DNA of 53,297 nt, from contig DATFHG010000159.1 of assembly GCA_035248725.1 (NCBI GenBank), positions 1 to 53,297 on the forward strand. Reading direction: 5' to 3'. Below, piece by piece: positions 1-9,462 of this stretch. Origin of the DNA: DASPMP01 sp035248725. Lineage in GTDB: Bacteria > Gemmatimonadota > Gemmatimonadetes > Gemmatimonadales > Gemmatimonadaceae. Numbering within the stretch: the first letter of the stretch is position 1; each line of letters opens with the position of its first letter. The position numbers were made by a program, and so were the translations under genes. Under the pieces are notes generated by a model that was given only the letters and a program-made list of their open reading frames with translations, had not been told where the DNA came from and did no database searches.

Positions 1-534
1 GAAGTCGGCGGCCGCGTCGCGGCGCGTCACGGCGTCGAGATGGACCAGGCGCGTGCGGCTCTCCATCCCGGAGCCCGGCTCGTTGAAGCCGATGTGCCCG
101 GTCTTGCCGATGCCGAGGATCTGGAAATCGATGCCGCCCGCCTCCTCGATCTGTTCCTCGTACCGACGGCAGTACTCGTCCACCGCGTCGCGACCGATGG
201 TGCCATCCGGGATGTGGACGTTCGCGGGATCCACGTCCACGTGAGAGAACAGGTTCTCCCACATGAAGCGGTAGTACGAGTGGATGCTGTCCTTCGCCAT
301 CGGGTAGTACTCGTCGAGATTGAACGTCACCACGTGGCGGAAGCTCAGCCCCTCTTTCTTGTGCTTTCGCACGAGCTCGCGGTACACGCCGATCGGCGTC
401 GAGCCGGTGGCGAGGCCCAGGACGGCAGCCTGGCCGGCGGCGTTCCGTTCACGGATGAGGGCGGCGATACGGTCGGCGACGAGCGTCGCGATCTCCTCGT
501 GGTCGCTGACCACGATGGTGCGAATTCGTTCCAA
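1..534 (-). CDS. nagB: Glucosamine-6-phosphate deaminase, C-terminus cut by window edge
   Basis: Converts glucosamine-6-phosphate to fructose-6-phosphate and ammonia in amino-sugar catabolism. About 178 residues are visible, numbered from a TTG at 534. They include the phosphate loop GLATGSTPIG (40-49), FNLDEYY with the NagB proton-transfer Asp at 74, and GIGKTGHIGFNEPGS (141-155) with His147 and Glu152. The residue matching E. coli Asp141 is Thr145, as I recall for the long NagB-like proteins of Bacteroidetes type. Such proteins may carry a PIG-L-like C-terminal domain, which would lie off the edge. The frame is open back to an ATG at 642, but that would place a strong terminator inside the gene, so the TTG just after it is preferred. 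No clear Shine-Dalgarno is seen. Product is fairly sure; start is not. Confidence 0.85.
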   Translation of the reverse strand, partial: MERIRTIVVSDHEEIATLVADRIAALIRERNAAGQAAVLGLATGSTPIGVYRELVRKHKKEGLSFRHVVTFNLDEYYPMAKDSIHSYYRFMWENLFSHVDVDPANVHIPDGTIGRDAVDEYCRRYEEQIEEAGGIDFQILGIGKTGHIGFNEPGSGMESRTRLVHLDAVTRRDAAADF

Positions 535-558
535 GCCGGCAGAACCGTTACCGACGGC

Positions 559-591
559 AAAAAGCCCGCGACGGTTTGACCGTTCGCGGGC
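559..591 (-). terminator. Rho-independent terminator after the Fe-S carrier gene
   Basis: On the minus strand GCCCGCG and CGCGGGC (with an inner ACGGT/ACCGT extension) enclose a short CAA loop and are followed by TTTTT. It lies 58 bases past the stop of the IscA/ErpA gene and just before the preferred nagB start, so it separates the two transcription units. Confidence 0.8.
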
Positions 592-648
592 CTTCTGTTC
601 GGTGCCGGCGGCGCGTTGTCCGCCCGAGCCCGATCGATCCATATGACC

Positions 649-1005
649 TTATGCGCTAAAGGAGCTGCCGCACCCGCAACCGCCGGTGGCGTTGGGATTC
701 TTGAAGGTAAACCCCGAGCCCTGCATCGACGACACGTAGTCGATCGTTACGCCGTTGATGTACTGGGCCGAGAAGGGATCCACAAAAACCTTCCAGCCGC
801 CCTGATCCACGACCAGATCATCCTCGGCAGGCGCGTCTTCGATGAGCAGGCCGTACTTGAAGCCGCTGCAGCCACCCGGCTGCACGCTCACACGCAGGCC
901 CCCGACCGCCGGATCGACGCTCTCCGCCTCCATGAACTTCTTGACCTCAACGCTCGCGCCAGCGGTCACGGTCACCATGACATCAGGCTGCTGAATCGTG
1001 CTCAT
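649..1005 (-). CDS. erpA: A-type iron-sulfur carrier protein (IscA/ErpA/HesB family)
   Basis: Carries and delivers Fe-S clusters to apo-enzymes. The 118-residue protein has the full A-type signature: Cys46 in GGCSGF and Cys110/Cys112 in GGCGCGS near the C-terminus, the three cluster-ligating cysteines of the family. Length fits IscA/ErpA (about 107-120). It follows the symporter gene by 61 bases on the same strand and is closed by the terminator at 559-591, so it is probably the last gene of that unit. No iscS, iscU or suf gene is nearby. ErpA versus IscA cannot be settled from this sequence; the conserved GGLRVSVQPGG core suits either. Confidence 0.92.
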   Translation of the reverse strand: MSTIQQPDVMVTVTAGASVEVKKFMEAESVDPAVGGLRVSVQPGGCSGFKYGLLIEDAPAEDDLVVDQGGWKVFVDPFSAQYINGVTIDYVSSMQGSGFTFKNPNATGGCGCGSSFSA

Positions 1006-1066
1006 CTATCCTCCAAGCGGTTGTCCGACAAAGGTTTCGGTGCCGGAATCTGCCGTCAAATATAGC

Positions 1067-2881
1067 TCATCTGGCTTCAGCTTCAAGAATGACGCCGCTC
1101 GCCCGGTCAGCGACACGCAACGCTCGGGCGATCCAGAGGAAGCACAGCAGCGCGATCACGAGCAGCAGCACGCCCGCGCCCCACTCGCCGAACACCAGCT
1201 TGCCGATTCCGAACAACGACGCATACACCGCGATCACGCCGGCGAGCCAATTCACCGCCGCGAGCTTCCCACCAGGAATGCCCTCCGTTCCAAACCCGAG
1301 TGAGGAGGAGATGACACGCCAGCCCGGGCCGCCCGGACGGACGCGTCGATAGAACGCTTCGAGCACTTCGCGCGGTTCGGGCTGCGTTGCGTACGTGGCC
1401 GCCAGCCATACGACCGTCGTGACCGCCACCGTGACGACGAGCACGTAGGCGTCCTTGTTCGCGCCCGCGTTGCGGATGAATGCCGGCGTGAAGAGTGTGC
1501 CGACCAGTATGAAGGTGACGAACGACGCGATCATCGCGGACATTTCGCTCCAGGCGTTGATACGCCACCAGTACCAGCGGAGGATGTACACGAGGCCCGT
1601 GCCCGCGCCGAGGCCGATGAGGAACTTCCACGCCTGTTCCACGGAGTTGAGGTTCATGGTCACGATCACCGACAGCAGGAACAGAGCGACCGTGGCCGCG
1701 CGTGAGATCGCCACGTAGTGGGATTCGCTCGCGTCCTTCCTCAGGAAGCGGCGGTAGAAGTCGTTCACCAGGTACGACGCGCCCCAGTTGAGCTGCGTCG
1801 CCACCGTCGACATGTAGGCCGCCGCGAATCCGGCGAGCATGAAGCCGCGCCACGGCGTCGGCAGCAGGTCGACGAAGGCCTGCACATACGCGCCCTCCTT
1901 GTCGTGCGTCGGCCCGATGCCGTTCGGGTACAGGATGACGCAGGCGAGTGCGGTGACGATCCATGGCCACGGCCGCAGCGCGTAGTGCGCGACCTGGAAG
2001 GACAGCGTCGCGAGCACGCCGTCGCGTTCCGTCTTGGCGGAAAAGATTCGCTGCGCCACGTATCCGCCGCCGCCCGGCTCCGCACCGGGATACCACGCCG
2101 CCCACCACTGCACGAAGAGAAACACCGCGAGCGTGAACAACGGCATCCAGGCGTATCCCATCAGGCCGTGCTGTCCCACGCTCACCGGCAACACCGACAA
2201 CGCAGCCGTCTCGCTCCCGAAATGCGCAGCGACCTTCGTCTTCAGTGCATCCATGCCGCCGACCGCCCGCACCGAGAAAATCGCGAGCACGATCACGGCC
2301 GTCATCTTGATGACGAACTGGATCAGGTCCGTCCACAGGACCGCCCACATTCCTGCTGCGACCGAGTAGGCAACCGTGATGAGGAAGCAGATCCCGACGG
2401 CGAGATACGGGTTGATACCCAGCGAGATAGTCAGAATCTTGATCATCGCCTTCGTCACCCAGCCGAGGATGATCAGGTTGACGAAGACGCCAAGGTAGAT
2501 TGCTCGGAATCCGCGCAGGAACGTCGCCGCCTTGCCGCTGTAGCGGATCTCGACGAACTCGATGTCCGTCATGACGTGCGCGCGACGCCACAATCGCGCA
2601 AAGAAGAAGACGGTGAGCATGCCGCTCATCGCCAGGCACCACCACAACCAGTTGCCCGCGACGCCGTTCGCCGCCACGAATCCGGTCACGACGAGTGGCG
2701 TGTCCGCGGCGAACGTCGTGGCGACCATCGACGCACCCGCGAGCCACCAGGGCACCTGGCGTCCCGACAGGAAGTACTCGCTGAGGCTCTCGCCACCACG
2801 TTTCGTGAAGGCGAAGCCGATGACGGCGGTGAAGATGAAGTACGCCGCGACGATCGACCAATCCAGGAAAGTGAAGGTCAT
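1067..2881 (-). CDS. Sodium:solute symporter (SSS family)
   Basis: A 604-residue inner-membrane transporter with about 13-14 hydrophobic segments, beginning with a membrane helix from residue 8 and followed by the typical SSS motif SEYFLSGRQVPWWLAGASM (34-52). The family couples uptake of sugars, amino acids, carboxylates or similar solutes to sodium entry. The substrate cannot be read from the sequence. Its ATG overlaps the stop of the upstream serine hydrolase by four bases, so the two are likely translated together. With nagB next door, an amino-sugar or cell-wall fragment substrate is conceivable, but that is inference. Confidence 0.9.
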   Translation of the reverse strand: MTFTFLDWSIVAAYFIFTAVIGFAFTKRGGESLSEYFLSGRQVPWWLAGASMVATTFAADTPLVVTGFVAANGVAGNWLWWCLAMSGMLTVFFFARLWRRAHVMTDIEFVEIRYSGKAATFLRGFRAIYLGVFVNLIILGWVTKAMIKILTISLGINPYLAVGICFLITVAYSVAAGMWAVLWTDLIQFVIKMTAVIVLAIFSVRAVGGMDALKTKVAAHFGSETAALSVLPVSVGQHGLMGYAWMPLFTLAVFLFVQWWAAWYPGAEPGGGGYVAQRIFSAKTERDGVLATLSFQVAHYALRPWPWIVTALACVILYPNGIGPTHDKEGAYVQAFVDLLPTPWRGFMLAGFAAAYMSTVATQLNWGASYLVNDFYRRFLRKDASESHYVAISRAATVALFLLSVIVTMNLNSVEQAWKFLIGLGAGTGLVYILRWYWWRINAWSEMSAMIASFVTFILVGTLFTPAFIRNAGANKDAYVLVVTVAVTTVVWLAATYATQPEPREVLEAFYRRVRPGGPGWRVISSSLGFGTEGIPGGKLAAVNWLAGVIAVYASLFGIGKLVFGEWGAGVLLLVIALLCFLWIARALRVADRASGVILEAEAR

Positions 2882-4080
2882 CGCTGGTGTGAGGTGTCGG
2901 CGTTGGAGGTTGGCGCGCGGTGCTCGCGCACGACGGACATCACTGCGTTGGCCAGCCGGCGTCGGACGGCGGGGATACGCGGATTCGCCCGTGTCGGGTT
3001 CACCCGATTCGACAGGAGAATGACGTAGATGCCGGCCTCCGGGTCAATTGCGATCGACGTTCCGGTGAAACCCGTATGACCAAACGCGCGGGATGACATG
3101 AGATCGCCCGCCCATGACGCCGGCGCTTTTTCCCACCCCAGGGCGCGATTGCTGCGTCCGGAGTCCGCGTACGTCGTGAACCGCGCCACCGTCTCCGGCC
3201 GCAGGATGCGCACGCCATCCAGCTCGCCGCCGTTCAGCAGCATGCGCGCAAACCGGGAAAGGTCGGCGGCCGTGCTGAACAGTCCCGCGTGCGCGGCGAC
3301 GCCGCCGAGATAATACGCGCGTTCGTCGTGCACCTTGCCGCGCACCAGACCGCCGCGCAGGGAGTCGAACTCGGTCGGGGCGACACGCCACCACTGCGTG
3401 CGCGGCGGGTTGTACCGCGTGTCGTGCATCTTCAGCGGCCCGAAGATGTGGTGCTGGAAGTACACGTCGATGGTCTCGTGCGAGACGTGCTCGATGACCT
3501 GGCCCATCATGAACGCGCCGATGTCGCTGTAGACCATCGTATCGCCGGGCGTGAACTGCAGCGGCGTCTCGAACAGCAACGTCGCAATGGAATCGGGGCG
3601 ATGCGTGACGTGATCGTACGGCTCGAATGCCGGCAGCCCGCTCGTATGCGTCAGGAGCATCCGGACGGTCACGCGTTCCTTGCCCGGTCCCCTCCAATCC
3701 GGCACGTAGTGCTGGACCGGTGAATCCACCTGGACGCGTCCCTGCTCGATGAGCTGCGCGAGCGCCGTGGTCGTGCCGATCACCTTCGTGAGCGATGCCA
3801 GGTCCCAGAGTGTTCGCTCGGTAGGGCGCGGCGACCGTTTCCAATCGATGTGGCCCACGCCGAATTCGGCGAGCACGCCGCGCGAATCGCCCACGAGCGC
3901 GTACGCACCCGGAAACGCGCTGTCGGCGCGCGCGACCCGTAACACCGACTCGATCGAATCGCGCAGTTCGCGCGCGAATGCCGCACGCGCGGTGGCCGTC
4001 TGGGCGAGGGCGGGCGCACTGCCGCAGGCGACCAGAACCGCGCATGTTACTTGCGTCCGCCAGATCGCGTTGCGGGCCAT
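2878..4080 (-). CDS. Secreted serine hydrolase, class C beta-lactamase/esterase family
   Basis: A 400-residue exported protein in the AmpC/EstB/DD-peptidase-like family. It starts with a signal peptide (about residues 1-27, ending SAPALAQ). The nucleophile motif is S96-L-T-K99. The second motif is Y184-S-D186, where AmpC-type enzymes have Y-x-N. The third is HTG near residue 335 in place of KTG. The family covers beta-lactamases, D-amino acid peptidases and esterases; the D and H variants make a true beta-lactamase unlikely. The frame continues upstream to 4353, but ATG 4080 directly precedes the signal peptide and follows a perfect TATAAT by 37 bases. Its stop overlaps the symporter start. 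Confidence 0.87.
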   Translation of the reverse strand: MARNAIWRTQVTCAVLVACGSAPALAQTATARAAFARELRDSIESVLRVARADSAFPGAYALVGDSRGVLAEFGVGHIDWKRSPRPTERTLWDLASLTKVIGTTTALAQLIEQGRVQVDSPVQHYVPDWRGPGKERVTVRMLLTHTSGLPAFEPYDHVTHRPDSIATLLFETPLQFTPGDTMVYSDIGAFMMGQVIEHVSHETIDVYFQHHIFGPLKMHDTRYNPPRTQWWRVAPTEFDSLRGGLVRGKVHDERAYYLGGVAAHAGLFSTAADLSRFARMLLNGGELDGVRILRPETVARFTTYADSGRSNRALGWEKAPASWAGDLMSSRAFGHTGFTGTSIAIDPEAGIYVILLSNRVNPTRANPRIPAVRRRLANAVMSVVREHRAPTSNADTSHQR

Positions 4081-4152
4081 GAGATTCCGGACTGGATGTG
4101 ACACCAACGCTCGGCTGATTATACCCACGTTTCCCACCCGAGGAGAGAACGC
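4081..4152. promoter_or_regulatory. Divergent promoter region with overlapping -10 boxes
   Basis: This 72-base gap separates two divergent genes. On the minus strand a perfect TATAAT occupies 4123 to 4118, 37 bases before the serine hydrolase ATG. On the plus strand TATACC (4120-4125) lies 16 bases after GTGACA (4098-4103), a 5/6 match to the -35 consensus, and points to the lipoprotein at 4153. The two -10 boxes overlap, so the promoters probably compete. The plus-strand ribosome binding site GAGGAGAG is at about 4140-4147. Confidence 0.5.
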
Positions 4153-4479
4153 ATGCGCGTTACGATCGCAGCGATGATGGTGTTCCTCGCCGCTTGCGGG
4201 CCGCGGCAGGTGGAGGTGCGAACCGCGCCGGCGACGGACGCGGAAGTCGCCATCCACTTCACGAACAATCTGTCGAAGGCCGTCAACGTGTACGTGAACA
4301 CCGGCGGCAGCGACCTGTTCGTGCGTCAGGTCGCCGCAAACACGACGGAGCATCTTCCGGTCCCGGGAGTGCGGTCAGGCGCGGTCGCCACGTTGAAGGC
4401 GACACCGGTCGATGGGTCGAATGGGTATGCGCGCGAAGGCGTGACGCTCACGGAGATGGTGAGTTGGACGGTGCCCTGA
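4153..4479 (+). CDS. Small lipoprotein of unknown function
   Basis: A 108-residue protein with a short signal peptide ending in the lipobox FLAAC, lipid-anchored Cys at residue 15. The mature part (about 93 residues) is predicted mostly beta. It has no domain I can name with certainty, though the stretch on N-terminal beta strands with N/T-rich turns could be a small Ig-like fold. A good ribosome binding site (GAGGAGAG) precedes the ATG. It is alone between a divergent promoter and a strong terminator, so it looks monocistronic. Function not recognised. Confidence 0.8.
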   Translation: MRVTIAAMMVFLAACGPRQVEVRTAPATDAEVAIHFTNNLSKAVNVYVNTGGSDLFVRQVAANTTEHLPVPGVRSGAVATLKATPVDGSNGYAREGVTLTEMVSWTVP

Positions 4480-4516
4480 GCGATTGCAGCAAGTTCGTGG
4501 CGCGAATACTTTTACG

Positions 4517-4548
4517 GGCCGGAGCGTTCCTCCGGCCTTTGTGTTTTT
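4517..4548 (+). terminator. Rho-independent terminator
   Basis: A perfect 8-base-pair stem GGCCGGAG/CTCCGGCC with loop CGTTC is followed by TTTGTGTTTTT. It ends the small lipoprotein gene and lies 28 bases before the CDP-alcohol phosphotransferase start, which has its own CGGAG ribosome binding site. Confidence 0.85.
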
Positions 4549-4575
4549 ATCCTCGCCGGCCGTCCTCGGAGCCGC

Positions 4576-5291
4576 ATGAAGATTTTGCCGGACTGGCTGA
4601 AAAACGGGTATTTGCGGCTCATGGATCCAATCGCCGACTGGCTCGTCCGGCGGCGCGTGCATCCCAACACAATCACGATCGCGGGGACAATCTTCATGGT
4701 GGCGGGCGGCGTGCTGTACGGCACCGGCCACATCATGACCGGCGGCTGGCTGCTCTCCATCACCGCACTGACGGACGTCCTCGACGGCACCGTCGCCCGC
4801 CGGAGCAATACCAGCTCCGTGTTCGGCGCGTTTCTCGACTCATCGCTCGATCGGGTCGCGGACGGTGCCGTGCTCGGGGGGCTCGCCGTGTTTTACGCCC
4901 TGAGTCCCATCCACCGCAGCGTGCCTATGGTCGTCGTGTGCCTCGCGGGGATCATCGGCGCCTTCATGACGTCCTACACGCGCGCGCGCGCCGAAGCGCT
5001 CGGGCTCGACGCCAAGGTCGGCATGCTGCAGCGGCCGGAGCGCGTGGTCCTGTTGTCGGCGCCACAAGCGCTGTTCGGTCTCACCCTCAAGGGCTGGGTG
5101 CTGGCCGGCATCATCACCATCCTGACCATCACCGCGTGGATCACCGTGGTGCAGCGGATCATGTACGTCTATGACCGCACCCGCACCGTGTCCCACGCCG
5201 ACGTGGCACGGGAATCCGAACCCACCGAATATCGCCTCTGGGCGCGTCGCTCTCGCCGTGACACGAGCGCACGCCCGATGCTGAAAGGAGA

Positions 5292-5295
<4 letters not shown>
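4576..5295 (+). CDS. CDP-alcohol phosphatidyltransferase, probably phosphatidylinositol-phosphate synthase
   Basis: A 239-residue membrane enzyme that would transfer the diacylglycerol phosphate of CDP-diacylglycerol to an alcohol head group. The whole signature D-x2-DG-x2-AR-x8-G-x3-D-x3-D is present at residues 67-92 (Asp67, 70, 88, 92 as metal ligands). The later blocks SYTRARAEALGL and LQRPERVVLL resemble actinobacterial phosphatidylinositol-phosphate synthases rather than PgsA or PssA. The next gene, overlapping by four bases (ATGA), makes inositol-3-phosphate, which is exactly the PIPS substrate; this context is the strongest argument. The last 35 residues are polar and variable. A missing phosphatase would be needed to reach phosphatidylinositol. 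Confidence 0.85.
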
Positions 5296-6638
<1,343 letters not shown>

Positions 6639-6646
6639 TCGGCCGC

Positions 6647-7087
6647 ATGTCGCACATCGCACACCGCGCAGCGCTCCGCGCTTTCGTGGCGGCGACCATT
6701 GCCGTCGCGGCGTGCGGTCCGCGGGAACCGCATCTCCGCGAGCTGCGCATGATCTCGCCGACGTACGCCTTCACGATCATGCCGAGCCAGGCGCCGCCAC
6801 ACGCGCGCGAGGCCATCCTGTACAAGGTGGTGATCCGCGATCGCGACAGCCGACAGCCCATCGAGACGGGCGAAGGGCAGATCTACGCGAGCAACGCGGA
6901 GCACGCCAACACCTGGGACGGCTTCGCGAAGGGCGCCGAGCTCGGTACGTACTATGGCAAACTGAATTTCGTCACCGCCGGTACGTGGGCGGTGGCGATC
7001 CGCTTCCGGCGCGATTCATTGCACGCGCTGGAGAAAGTCGAATGGATGCAGGACGTCCTCAACGAACGGCAGGCCGCCGTCCCCTGA
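6647..7087 (+). CDS. Small lipoprotein, possibly FixH/YtkA-like fold
   Basis: A 146-residue protein with a signal peptide ending AVAAC, lipidated Cys at residue 23. The mature part has beta-strand blocks such as ILYKVVIRDRDS and TWAVAIRFRRD, reminiscent of the YtkA/FixH immunoglobulin-like domain, but I cannot prove that. It begins nine bases after ino1 and its TGA shares one base with the next ATG, so it belongs to the same run of genes. Role unknown; the position might suggest an envelope function. Confidence 0.75.
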   Translation: MSHIAHRAALRAFVAATIAVAACGPREPHLRELRMISPTYAFTIMPSQAPPHAREAILYKVVIRDRDSRQPIETGEGQIYASNAEHANTWDGFAKGAELGTYYGKLNFVTAGTWAVAIRFRRDSLHALEKVEWMQDVLNERQAAVP

Positions 7088-7380
7088 TGCGCCATTTCTA
7101 TCGTTCCCATCTGCCACCACAGGAAGTGGTCAACCGGGCCGACAACTTCTTTCCGCAGCTTGGTCTCGCCCCGCTGTCCACCGCCGCGCGCTCGCGCACG
7201 TTCTCGGGAGCGCTTGGCGTCATGAAAATCAGCGTCAAGGCCGAGGGGGGGCATTACACCTTCGTCGAAGTGTACACGGATCAGATGGGAGAGAGCCGCC
7301 TCGATCGAAACGTCAAGCGCTTCTTCGTGACGTTGCATCGCAGCGAAGATCCGCGTCACGTGCTCGAGGCGTCATACTGA
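7087..7380 (+). CDS. Small conserved-looking protein of unknown function
   Basis: A 97-residue soluble protein without signal peptide or membrane segment. It is tightly packed: its ATG shares a base with the previous stop, and its TGA shares a base with the ATG of E1-alpha. The sequence begins MRHFYRSHLPPQEVV and has a basic C-terminal half. Such coupling to both neighbours supports real translation. No family recognised; it could be an adaptor for the dehydrogenase complex, but nothing in the sequence shows this. Confidence 0.7.
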   Translation: MRHFYRSHLPPQEVVNRADNFFPQLGLAPLSTAARSRTFSGALGVMKISVKAEGGHYTFVEVYTDQMGESRLDRNVKRFFVTLHRSEDPRHVLEASY

Positions 7381-8480
7381 TGAAGGTCGCCGACGTCCAC
7401 CGTCCGGCGTCTCTGTCCCGCGCTCAGCTGCTGGACCTCTACTACTGGATGCGCCTGACGCGGACGCTCGAGGAGCGCCTCGTCGCGCTCTATCGACAGA
7501 CGAAAGTCGTTGGTGGTCTCTTTCGCTCTCTCGGTCAGGAGGCTGACGCCGTCGGCAGCGCGTACGCGCTGGAACGGCGTGACATCCTCTCGCCGCTGAT
7601 CCGGAACCTCGGATCCATGCTCGTGAAGGGCGCGCGCCCCGTGGAGATTCTCCGCCAGTACATGGCCAAGGGCGATTCCCCGACGCGTGGACGCGAGCTG
7701 AACATCCACTTCGGCGACACCGATCGCGGGTTCATCGGCCAGATCTCGCCGCTCGGCGACATGGTCCCTGTCATGGCCGGCGTGACGTTGACGTTCAAGA
7801 TGCGCAGCCAGGATCGCGTGGGCCTCGTGTATGTTGGCGACGGGGCGACGTCGACCGGTGCGTTTCACGAGGGCATCAACTTCGCCGCCGTGCAGCGGTG
7901 TCCGCTCGTGGTCATCGTCGAGAACAATGGCTACGCGTACTCGACGCCGACGTCGAAGCAGACCGCGGCCAGGGCATTCGTCGACAAGGCGGCAGGCTAT
8001 GGCGTTCCCGGCGTGCGCGCCGATGGCAACGATGTCCTGGCGACCTATGAAGTGACGAAGACGGCGGTCGATCGCGCGCGCGGCGGCGGCGGCGTCTCAC
8101 TCATCGAGCTGATGACGTATCGGCGCAAGGGGCACGCCGAGCACGACAATCAGTCGTATGTGCCTCGCGGCGAGATCGAGCGGTGGGAAAGCGAAAACGA
8201 TCCGCTCGATCGGTATGTGCGCCGCCTCGTTGGCGAATTCGAGTTCGCCGAGAAGGAAGTGGAGGCGGTCGACGGCCGCGTACGCGACGAAGTCGATACG
8301 GCCACCGACGAGGCCGAGCGCTCGCCCATGCCGCAGCCCCTCGACGCGTTGGAGGGCGTCTACGCGGAACCCGCCCGCGAGCGCGCACACTGGTATCGCA
8401 ATGGCTCCGCCGCCGTGAATGAACACGAGCGCGCCGAGGGGTGGGGCGTGTATCAAGCCAACAAGAAGGCCGATGCCTGA
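7380..8480 (+). CDS. 2-oxoacid dehydrogenase E1 component, alpha subunit
   Basis: Thiamine-diphosphate subunit of a pyruvate or branched-chain 2-oxoacid dehydrogenase complex; decarboxylates the 2-oxoacid and passes the acyl group to lipoyl-E2. The 366-residue protein carries the ThDP/Mg motif GDGATSTG (153-160) through NN (182-183), with GFIGQISPLG before it. Overall sequence resembles the AcoA/PdhA/BkdA group; the true 2-oxoacid cannot be fixed from sequence. It overlaps the E1-beta gene by eight bases and is followed by E2. The C-terminal 80 residues are acidic and helical. Confidence 0.93.
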   Translation: MKVADVHRPASLSRAQLLDLYYWMRLTRTLEERLVALYRQTKVVGGLFRSLGQEADAVGSAYALERRDILSPLIRNLGSMLVKGARPVEILRQYMAKGDSPTRGRELNIHFGDTDRGFIGQISPLGDMVPVMAGVTLTFKMRSQDRVGLVYVGDGATSTGAFHEGINFAAVQRCPLVVIVENNGYAYSTPTSKQTAARAFVDKAAGYGVPGVRADGNDVLATYEVTKTAVDRARGGGGVSLIELMTYRRKGHAEHDNQSYVPRGEIERWESENDPLDRYVRRLVGEFEFAEKEVEAVDGRVRDEVDTATDEAERSPMPQPLDALEGVYAEPARERAHWYRNGSAAVNEHERAEGWGVYQANKKADA

Positions 8481-9450
8481 AGTCACGTATCTCGAGGCGA
8501 TCCGCGAAGCGCTCTTCGAGGAGATGGAGCGCGACGAGAACGTCTTCTGTCTGGGCGAAGACATCGGCGCGTACGGCGGGGCATTCAAGGTGACCGAAGG
8601 CCTGCTCGCGAAGTTCGGCGAGCAGCGCGTGATCGATACGCCCATCTCCGAGACGGGCATCGTCGGCGCGGCCGCGGGCGCCGCGCACATGGGAATGCGT
8701 CCGGTGGTCGAGATGCAGTTCATCGACTTCATCGCGAACGCGTACGACATGCTCACGAACTACGTGGCAACCGCGCGGTATCGTGCATTTCTGCCGTGTC
8801 CCATGGTCGTGCGCGGACCAAGCGGTGGATACGTGCGCGGCGGGCCATTTCACTCGCAGAATCCCGAGGCGGGGTTCGTTCACACTCCCGGGATAAAAGT
8901 CGTGTATCCCGCGACGGCGGCGGACGCAAAAGGCCTGCTCAAGGCTGCGATCCGCGACGACGACTGTGTGCTCTTCTTCGAGCACAAGTACCTGTATCGA
9001 CGCGTCAAGGAGGATCTGCCGCCCGGCGATCACGTGGTGCCGATCGGGAAGGCCCGTGTCGCGCGCGAAGGACGCGATCTCTCGATCATCACGTACGCGG
9101 CAACCGTGTGGAAGGCGCTGGAGGCAGCCGAGCAGCTGGAGAAGGAAGACGGCGTCTCCGTGGAAGTCCTCGATCTCCGCACTCTGAGTCCGCTGGACGA
9201 CGACGCCATCGTCGCGACGGTGAAGAAGACGAATCGCGTGATGATCGTGCACGAGGACACTCGCACGGGCGGTATCGCCGGGGAGATCACCGCGCGCATC
9301 AACGAACACTGCTTCGAGTGGCTGGACGCGCCGGTCTGGCGCGTGACCGCGCACGACGTCCCCCTGCCGTATGCGCCGCAGCTCGAGGATTTCGTGCTGC
9401 CGCAGACGGCCGACATCGTCGCGGTTGCCCGCAAGCTCGCCGCATACTGA
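8473..9450 (+). CDS. 2-oxoacid dehydrogenase E1 component, beta subunit
   Basis: Partner of the preceding E1-alpha in the heterotetrameric E1. The 325-residue protein begins MPEVTYLEAIREAL, a typical E1-beta start, and has the GEDIGAYGGAF and DTPISETGIVGAA blocks plus the C-terminal transketolase domain with EDTRTGG. The frame is open for 54 bases further upstream, but that part lies inside E1-alpha and lacks family sequence; ATG 8473 gives the usual length and an eight-base overlap with E1-alpha. PdhB/BkdB-type; substrate not determined. Confidence 0.94.
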   Translation: MPEVTYLEAIREALFEEMERDENVFCLGEDIGAYGGAFKVTEGLLAKFGEQRVIDTPISETGIVGAAAGAAHMGMRPVVEMQFIDFIANAYDMLTNYVATARYRAFLPCPMVVRGPSGGYVRGGPFHSQNPEAGFVHTPGIKVVYPATAADAKGLLKAAIRDDDCVLFFEHKYLYRRVKEDLPPGDHVVPIGKARVAREGRDLSIITYAATVWKALEAAEQLEKEDGVSVEVLDLRTLSPLDDDAIVATVKKTNRVMIVHEDTRTGGIAGEITARINEHCFEWLDAPVWRVTAHDVPLPYAPQLEDFVLPQTADIVAVARKLAAY

Positions 9451-9462
9451 TCCGGAGACAGC

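Noticed and set aside
2878..4080. True AmpC beta-lactamase
   Set aside because: The second and third motifs are Y-S-D and H-T-G rather than Y-x-N and K-T-G, and there is no ampR or resistance context.
4081..4353. Upstream extension of the serine hydrolase frame to 4353
   Set aside because: The extension would erase the signal peptide and overlap the lipoprotein gene and the divergent promoters.
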